From Streptomyces tsukubensis (GTDB lineage Bacteria; Actinomycetota; Actinomycetes; Streptomycetales; Streptomycetaceae), in assembly GCF_009296025.1 (NCBI RefSeq), contig NZ_CP045178.1:7068001-7132000 (forward strand): a stretch of 64,000 bases of DNA, in the 5' to 3' direction. Under the pieces are notes generated by a model that was not told where the DNA came from, searched no databases, and saw only the letters and a program-made list of their open reading frames with translations. The number at the start of each line of letters is the position of its first letter. Position 1 is the first letter of the stretch. The translations under genes and the position numbers were made by a program. This document shows positions 58,662 through 64,000 of this stretch, one piece after another.

Positions 58662-60267
58662 GTGCGCCAAAAAGCGGTTGCCCTGACGGCGTTTGCCCTG
58701 GTGTGCTCCACAATGGCGGGCTGTAGCTCCCTGCGGTCCTCGGCGACCGAGGCCGACGGCGAGCGGATGACCGACTCCCGGCCCGTACGCGACGGCGGAA
58801 CGCTCACCGTCGCGCTCAAGTCGGACCCCGACAAGCTCGACCCCACCCTGTCGCAGACCCTGGTGGGCCGCACGGTCTTCGCCGGGATGTGCGAGAAGCT
58901 CTACGACACCGACCGGAACGGCACCATCGTGCCGCAACTGGCCGCGAAACTGCCGAAGATCACCGACCACGGCCGCACCGTCACCATCGACGTACGCGAG
59001 GACCTCACCTTCAGTGACGGCACCAAGCTCGACGCCGACGCGGTGGTCACCTCCCTGCTGCGCCACCGCGACCTCGCGGGCTCGGCGCGCGCCACGGAAC
59101 TCGGCCCCTGCGCAAGGTGGAGACGGTGGGCCGCTACCGCGTACGGCTCTCCCTGAAGCAGGCGTACGTGCCGCTGACCGCCGCCCTCGCGGACCGGGCG
59201 GGCATGGTGATGTCCCCGAAGGCGATCGAGGAGTACGGGAAGAACTTCACCAACCACCCTTCCTGCGGGGTCCTTTCCACTACGTGGAGCGGGTCGGGGC
59301 GACGTATCGTCCTCGCCAAGGACAGCACTACTACGACGCCGACAGGGTCCACCTCGACAAGGTCGTCTACAAGCCGATCCCCGACGGGAACGTCCGCCTC
59401 GCCAACCTCCGCTCCGGCGACGTCCAGGCCGGCGACCAGATGGCCCCCGTCGACGTACAGAGCGCCCTCACCGAGCCCAAGCTCCAACTCTTCAACTCCC
59501 CCTCGCTCGGCTACCAGGGCATCGGCATCAACATCGGCAACACCAAGGGCCTCGGCCGGAAGCCCGGCCGCGTCGACACCCCGCTCGGCAGCGACAGGAA
59601 GGTCCGCGAGGCCTTCGAGCTCTCCCTCGACCGCGACCTCCTCAACAAGGTCGTCTTCCAGGACATGTACGACCCGGCCTGCGGCCCCATGTCCCCGGAG
59701 TCCGCCGTGGCACCCGGCGTCAAACCCTCCACCTGCCCCAAGCGGAACGTGGCCAAGGCGAAGCGCCTGCTGAAGGAGGCCGGGGTGAAGAGGCCGGTAC
59801 GTATGGAGCTGAAGGTCGACACCACCCCGGAGTCGAGCCGTATCGGGCAGGTCGTCCAGGCCATGGCGGAGGAAGCGGGATTCTCGGTCACCCTGCGGCC
59901 CACCGAGTACGCCACCATGATCGAGGACAGCGACTCGGGCGAGTACGAGGCGTTCCTCAGCGGCTGGTCGGGACGGCTCGACCCGGACGGCAACGTCGCC
60001 AACTTCCTCCAGACGGGCGGTGCCATGAACGCCTACGGAATCGGGGACCCCGCCATCGACAAGCTCATCGCACGCGGACGTACCGAACCCGACCCCGAGG
60101 TCCGCGCCTCGCTCTACGACGAGATCACCCGCAGGGCAGGGGCCGAGCGCGGTCTCATCTACCTCTACCGTCAGGAGAACTACGTCGTCACCCGCAAGGA
60201 CATCGCAGGTGTGCGCGTCTACACCGACGGTCTCGTGCGGGTCAAGAACGCGGGGTACGCACGATGA
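58662..60267 (+). pseudogene. Oligopeptide ABC transporter substrate-binding lipoprotein, broken reading frame
   Basis: The gene starts at the GTG at 58662 (GGGAGG 8 nt upstream) with the lipobox MAGC and the SBP family 5 core (GGTLTVALKSDPDKLDPTLSQT). At about 59105 a base is missing in a C-run, and the frame continues as KVETVGRYRVRLSLKQAYVPLTAAL. Near 59265 a second change (about 4 bp missing, the expected VGTGPF is lost) shifts it to the frame with GPFHYVERV, and a short RIVLAKD piece between suggests two more compensating changes. From about 59325 to the stop at 60267 the frame is intact. Either a real pseudogene or several sequence errors; the rest of the operon is intact. Confidence 0.75.
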
Positions 60268-61217
60268 CGAAATACCTTCTGACCCGGCTGCGCCAGTCCC
60301 TCATCACCCTCTTCCTGGTCAGCGTCGTCGTCTTCGCCGGTATCCGGGCGCTGCCCGGTGACCCCGCGATCGCCCTGGCGGGGGAGGAGCGCAGTCCCAA
60401 GGCGCTCGCCGCGATCCGTGCCGCCTACGGGCTCGACGACAACATCTTCGTCCAGTACGGGCGCTTCATCGGGCACGCGCTCCAAGGAGACCTCGGCACC
60501 TCGGCGCGGACCGGCCTCCCTGTCTCCTCCGCGATCGGACAGGCCCTGCCGGTCACCCTCGAACTGGCCGCTCTCTCCCTGCTGTTGGCCGTCGTCCTCG
60601 GTATCGGAGCCGGTGTCGTCGCGGCCGTAAGGCGCGGGAAGGCGGAGGAGTGGCTGGCCAACGCCATCGCCCTGCTCGGCCTCTCCGTGCCCACCTTCTG
60701 GCTCGGCATCGTGCTGGTACTCGCCTTCGCCATCGCTCTGCCCGTCTTCGCCGCCTCCGGCTTCGTCCCCTTCGGCACCGACCCGCTCGACAACCTCCGC
60801 CGCATGGTGCTGCCCGCCGTCGTCCTCGGATCGGGGCTCGCCGCCGTGGTGATGCGCCAGACCAGGGCGGCGATGCTCGACTCGCTCTCCGCCGACTACG
60901 TCCGCACCGCCCGCGCCAAGGGACTCTCCCGGCGCCAGGTCGTCGGCGGTCACGCCCTGCGCAACTCGCTGGTGACCGTGGTCACCGTCCTCGGTCTCCA
61001 ACTCGGCCACCTCATCTCCGGGGCCGTCGTCACCGAGCAGATCTTCGTGCTGCCGGGGTTCGGCAAGCTCACCATCGACGCCGTGTTCACCCGCGACTAC
61101 TCGGTCCTGCAAGGCGTGGTGCTGTGCACCTCCGCCGCGTACATCCTCATCAACCTGCTGGTCGACGTCGCGTACTCGGTCATCGACCCGCGGATCCGGC
61201 TCGGAGGTGCCCGGTGA
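60264..61217 (+). CDS. Oligopeptide/dipeptide ABC transporter permease (DppB-type)
   Basis: 317 residues, overlapping the binding-protein stop by ATGA. DppB/OppB family: RLRQSLITLFLVSVVVFAGIRALPGDPA start, the VPTFWLGIVLVLAFAIALPV helix and EAA-loop ADYVRTARAKGLSRRQVVGGHALRNSLVTVVT, then the GAVVTEQIFVLPGFG and a terminal DRDYSVLQG-like helix. Six membrane helices. Overlaps the next permease by GTGA. Confidence 0.92.
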   Translation: MTKYLLTRLRQSLITLFLVSVVVFAGIRALPGDPAIALAGEERSPKALAAIRAAYGLDDNIFVQYGRFIGHALQGDLGTSARTGLPVSSAIGQALPVTLELAALSLLLAVVLGIGAGVVAAVRRGKAEEWLANAIALLGLSVPTFWLGIVLVLAFAIALPVFAASGFVPFGTDPLDNLRRMVLPAVVLGSGLAAVVMRQTRAAMLDSLSADYVRTARAKGLSRRQVVGGHALRNSLVTVVTVLGLQLGHLISGAVVTEQIFVLPGFGKLTIDAVFTRDYSVLQGVVLCTSAAYILINLLVDVAYSVIDPRIRLGGAR

Positions 61218-62122
61218 CCACAGCCGTCCCCACGACGACGGGAGCCTCCCCGGCCGCCCGGCTGCTGCACGCTGTGCGGGCCAGTGCGAGCGGGGGCAGA
61301 CTGCGCGCCCTGCGCAAGAACCGCCTCGCCCTCACCGGCGGTGCCATCGCCGCCGTCTTCGTCCTCGTCGCGCTCCTCGCACCCCTCATCGCTCCCTACG
61401 ACCCCGCGCGGCCGGACTTCGGCAACGTACTCGCGGCGCCGGGCTGGTCGCACTGGCTCGGCACCGACGACCTGGGCCGCGACCAACTCTCCCGCGTGAT
61501 GTACGGGGCGCGTGCCTCGATGCAGGTGGGCGTGCTCGCCGTGGTGCTGGCCTTCGTCGTCGGGGTGCCGCTCGGCCTCGCCGCCGGCTACTACGGGAAG
61601 TTCACCGACGGAATCGTCTCCCGCATCACCGACACCCTCCTCGCCTTCCCCTTCCTGGTGCTGGCCGTGGGGCTCGCCGCGGTCCTCGGCCCCTCGCTCA
61701 CCAACGCCACGATCGCCATCGGCATCTCCCAGATCCCCGCCGTCATCCGCATCACCCGCGCGGAGACCCTGCGCCTCAAGGGCGTCGACTACGTGCACGC
61801 GGCCATCGCCAACGGTGGGGGTGACGGTACGGTCCTCGCCAGGCACATCCTCCCCAACGCGACCTCCGCGCTGATCGTCCAGGCCACGGTCGGCATCCCC
61901 ACCGCCATCATCGGTGAGGCGCTGCTGAGCTTCCTCGGGCTCGGCGTCCAGCCACCCGCGCCCTCGCTGGGCGTGATGCTCTCCGGGGCACAGTCGTTCC
62001 TGGCCCCCGCGCCCTGGCTGGCCGTCTTCCCCGGCCTCGCCATCGTGGCGGCGACCCTCGCGTTCAACCTGCTCGGCGACGGGCTGCGCGACATCCTCGA
62101 CCCCCGTGGAGCCACCCGATGA
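61214..62122 (+). CDS. Oligopeptide/dipeptide ABC transporter permease (DppC-type)
   Basis: 302 residues from the GTG at 61214. DppC/OppC features: a short Ala/Arg-rich N-terminus, first helix (AIAAVFVLVALLAPLIAPYDP), HWLGTDDLGRDQLSRVMYGARAS, EAA-loop LRLKGVDYVHAAIANGGGDGTVLARHILPNA, and the GEALLSFLGLGVQPPAPSLGVML block. Overlaps the ATPase gene by ATGA. Confidence 0.92.
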   Translation: MTTAVPTTTGASPAARLLHAVRASASGGRLRALRKNRLALTGGAIAAVFVLVALLAPLIAPYDPARPDFGNVLAAPGWSHWLGTDDLGRDQLSRVMYGARASMQVGVLAVVLAFVVGVPLGLAAGYYGKFTDGIVSRITDTLLAFPFLVLAVGLAAVLGPSLTNATIAIGISQIPAVIRITRAETLRLKGVDYVHAAIANGGGDGTVLARHILPNATSALIVQATVGIPTAIIGEALLSFLGLGVQPPAPSLGVMLSGAQSFLAPAPWLAVFPGLAIVAATLAFNLLGDGLRDILDPRGATR

Positions 62123-63339
62123 CCACTCAGGACAGCAAGAGCGGCCAGGACGGCCGAGGCGACCAGGACAGTCAGGGCGGCCAGGACGGCCGTCGGGACA
62201 ACCAGGACAGCCGTGCGGAGAGCCGTCGGGACAACCCGGACGCGCCGCGCACGCAGGACGCGCAGGACGCGCCGAACAACGCGCCGCCCGCGCGGAACGA
62301 CACGCGGGACTCCAGGGAGAAACCGGCCGTCCCCGCGCTGAGCGTCCGGGACCTCGCGGTCTCGTTCCGGTCGGACACCCGCACCGTGCACGCCGTCGAC
62401 CACGTCTCGTACGAGGTGGCCCCGGGGGAAGTGCTCGCCGTCGTGGGAGAGTCCGGGTGCGGCAAGTCCGTCACTTCCATGGCTGTCATGGGGTTGCTGC
62501 CGCCCAGCGCCTCCGTCACGGGATCCATCAGGCTCGCGGGCCGTGAACTGGTCGGCGCACCGGAGAAGGAGCTCCAGCGCCACCGGGGCAAGGACATGGC
62601 GATGATCTTCCAGGAGCCGATGACCTCGCTCAACCCGGTCCTGACCATCGGCAGACAGATCGGCGAAGTGGTCCGCAGGCACCAGGGCCTCTCCAAGAAG
62701 GACGCCCGTGCCCGCGCCGTCGAACTCCTCGACCTGGTGGGCATCCCCGCACCACGCCAGCGCGTCGACGAGTACCCGCACCAACTCAGCGGCGGTATGC
62801 GCCAGCGCGTCATGATCGCCGTCGCGGTGGCCTGCGACCCCGCCGTACTGATCGCGGACGAACCCACCACGGCCCTCGACGTCACCGTCCAGGCCGGAAT
62901 CCTCGAAGTGCTGCGCTCCCTGCGGGAACGGCTCGGCACCGCCATCGTTCTTATCACCCACGACCTCGGCGTCGTCGCGGACGCCGCGGACCGGGTCATG
63001 GTCATGTACGCGGGGCGGGCTGTCGAGGAGGCCCCCGTGGACGAACTGTTCGCCCGGCCGCGCCACCCCTACACCCACGGGCTGCTCGGCGCGGTACTGC
63101 GGCCCGGCGGCGAGGGCAAGCGCAGGCTGCCGGAGATCCCCGGACTCGTACCCGGCCTCGATGTCCAGCCCGACGCCTGCACGTTCGCGCCGCGCTGTCC
63201 CCGCGCAGACGACACCTGTACGGCTGCCAGGCCCGGCTTCACACCGGCGGGGCCTGACACGGGCACAGGGCCGGTGCATCGCGCCGCCTGCTGGCACCCG
63301 CACCCCACCGCGACGACGGCCGAGGAGGCCCCCGCGTGA
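62119..63339 (+). CDS. Oligopeptide ABC transporter ATP-binding protein (DppD-type)
   Basis: 406 residues. A ~70-residue N-terminal extension rich in Gln, Asp, Arg and Asn, with repeated QDGR/QDS words, precedes the ATPase and is unusual for the family. Core: Walker [11 protein letters not shown]-loop [11 protein letters not shown], signature LSGGMRQR, Walker [15 protein letters not shown]-loop THDLG, and the oligopeptide C-terminal Cys cluster ([14 protein letters not shown]...C). Overlaps the following ATPase by GTGA. Confidence 0.92.
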   Translation: MTTQDSKSGQDGRGDQDSQGGQDGRRDNQDSRAESRRDNPDAPRTQDAQDAPNNAPPARNDTRDSREKPAVPALSVRDLAVSFRSDTRTVHAVDHVSYEVAPGEVLAVVGESGCGKSVTSMAVMGLLPPSASVTGSIRLAGRELVGAPEKELQRHRGKDMAMIFQEPMTSLNPVLTIGRQIGEVVRRHQGLSKKDARARAVELLDLVGIPAPRQRVDEYPHQLSGGMRQRVMIAVAVACDPAVLIADEPTTALDVTVQAGILEVLRSLRERLGTAIVLITHDLGVVADAADRVMVMYAGRAVEEAPVDELFARPRHPYTHGLLGAVLRPGGEGKRRLPEIPGLVPGLDVQPDACTFAPRCPRADDTCTAARPGFTPAGPDTGTGPVHRAACWHPHPTATTAEEAPA

Positions 63340-64000
63340 GCACAGATACGACCGGAGCCGGAGCCGGAGCCGAGGCCGGAGCCGGAGACGCCGTGGCGGG
63401 CACTCCCTCTCCCGTACTCGAAGTCGATGGTCTGACCCGGCACTTCCCCGCCGCCCGAGGCACCGTACGGGCCGTTGACGGAGTGACGCTCACCATCGGA
63501 CGCGGCGAAGTGGTCGGCCTGGTAGGGGAGTCGGGCAGCGGGAAGTCCACCGTCGGGCGGTGCGTCGTACGGCTGGACGAGCCCACCGAGGGAAGCGTCC
63601 GCATCAACGGCACCGACGTCACCCGCATGTCCCGGCGCGCCCTGAGGCCCCTGCGCAAGGACTTCCACCTGGTCTTCCAGGACCCGTCCTCGTCCCTCGA
63701 TCCCCGGATGACCGTCGGCAAAATCATCGCGGAGCCCCTGAAACTGCACGGCATCGCCAAGGGTGACGCGGCCCGTGCGCGCGTCGCGCAGCTCCTGGCC
63801 CAGGTCGGTCTGCGCCCCGAGCACGCCGACCGGCACCCGCACGAACTCTCCGGCGGCCAGCGCCAACGCATCTCCATCGCCCGCGCCCTCTCCGTCGACC
63901 CCGATCTGCTGGTGGCGGACGAACCCACCTCCGCGCTCGACGTCTCCGTTCAGGCGTCGGTGCTCAATCTGCTGGCCGACCTCCAGCGTGACCGGGGCTT
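63336..64000 (+). CDS. Oligopeptide ABC transporter ATP-binding protein (DppF-type, 3' end outside window)
   Basis: Starts with the GTG at 63336 (GTGA overlap); at least 221 residues are visible and the frame is open at the end of the window. The N-terminus is a Gly/Ala/Glu repeat. Walker A GESGSGKST, Q-loop VFQDPSSSLDPRMTV, signature LSGGQRQR and Walker B LLVADEPTSALDVS are present. It pairs with the DppD-type ATPase. Confidence 0.93.
   Translation, partial: MSTDTTGAGAGAEAGAGDAVAGTPSPVLEVDGLTRHFPAARGTVRAVDGVTLTIGRGEVVGLVGESGSGKSTVGRCVVRLDEPTEGSVRINGTDVTRMSRRALRPLRKDFHLVFQDPSSSLDPRMTVGKIIAEPLKLHGIAKGDAARARVAQLLAQVGLRPEHADRHPHELSGGQRQRISIARALSVDPDLLVADEPTSALDVSVQASVLNLLADLQRDRG

Overview
The window is about 64 kb of very GC-rich DNA, with third-position G/C bias, frequent GTG and TTG starts and many 4-bp ATGA/GTGA gene overlaps. 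The genes are typical of Streptomyces: a LAL-type LuxR regulator, two F420/FMN-type oxidoreductase families, the small families DUF5997, DUF6243 and DUF6278, and many secreted hydrolases. All identifications come from reading the sequence; no database search was possible. No tRNA, rRNA or CRISPR array was seen.

Layout. 0-14.5 kb: the 3' part of a giant repeat and coiled-coil protein with an OTU-like fold, a membrane protein, a divergent LysR-sensor-domain/DUF5997 pair, a secreted cutinase of the polyester (PET) hydrolase family, and a LAL regulator. 14.5-24.1 kb: an eight-gene minus-strand exopolysaccharide operon. In order of transcription it holds an Agd3/CE18-like deacetylase, a PelF-like GT4 glycosyltransferase, a frameshifted polytopic membrane protein, a LegB-like dehydratase, a sugar nucleotidyltransferase, a second extended SDR, a spherulin-4/GH135-like protein and a GH114 lipoprotein. 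In parts list it matches the Aspergillus galactosaminogalactan cluster and bacterial Pel loci. 24.5-27.5 kb: a secreted protein, a DEAD-box helicase with a strong leader hairpin, and DUF6243.

27.7-32.7 kb looks like an accessory island. A collapsed glycosyltransferase, an orphan TipAS domain and a possible transposase tail lie on one side and an integrase C-terminal remnant on the other. Between them is a tight three-gene operon, EACC1 domain - caspase/TPR protein - Ser/Thr kinase, which looks like a biological-conflict (defence) module. 32.8-40.4 kb: a PcaL-like fusion, an MBL hydrolase, exonuclease III, DUF6278, a MITE-like palindromic element and a gluABCD-type amino-acid ABC operon.

40.4-64 kb: secreted S15/CocE hydrolase, gamma-glutamyltransferase, PepSY lipoprotein, a second short MITE-like copy, a reductive pyrimidine-catabolism operon (beta-ureidopropionase, aminotransferase, dihydropyrimidinase, LLM oxidoreductase), an AhpD-like protein, a NarL-type two-component system, a lipoate-protein ligase, a second AhpD-like protein beside a TetR remnant, an SDR, and an Opp/Dpp transporter operon whose binding-protein gene is broken. 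The last ATPase runs off the window. The most interesting systems are the GAG/Pel-like operon, the EACC1-caspase-kinase module and the cutinase. Simple-sequence tandem repeats, several in 5' leaders, are unusually common.
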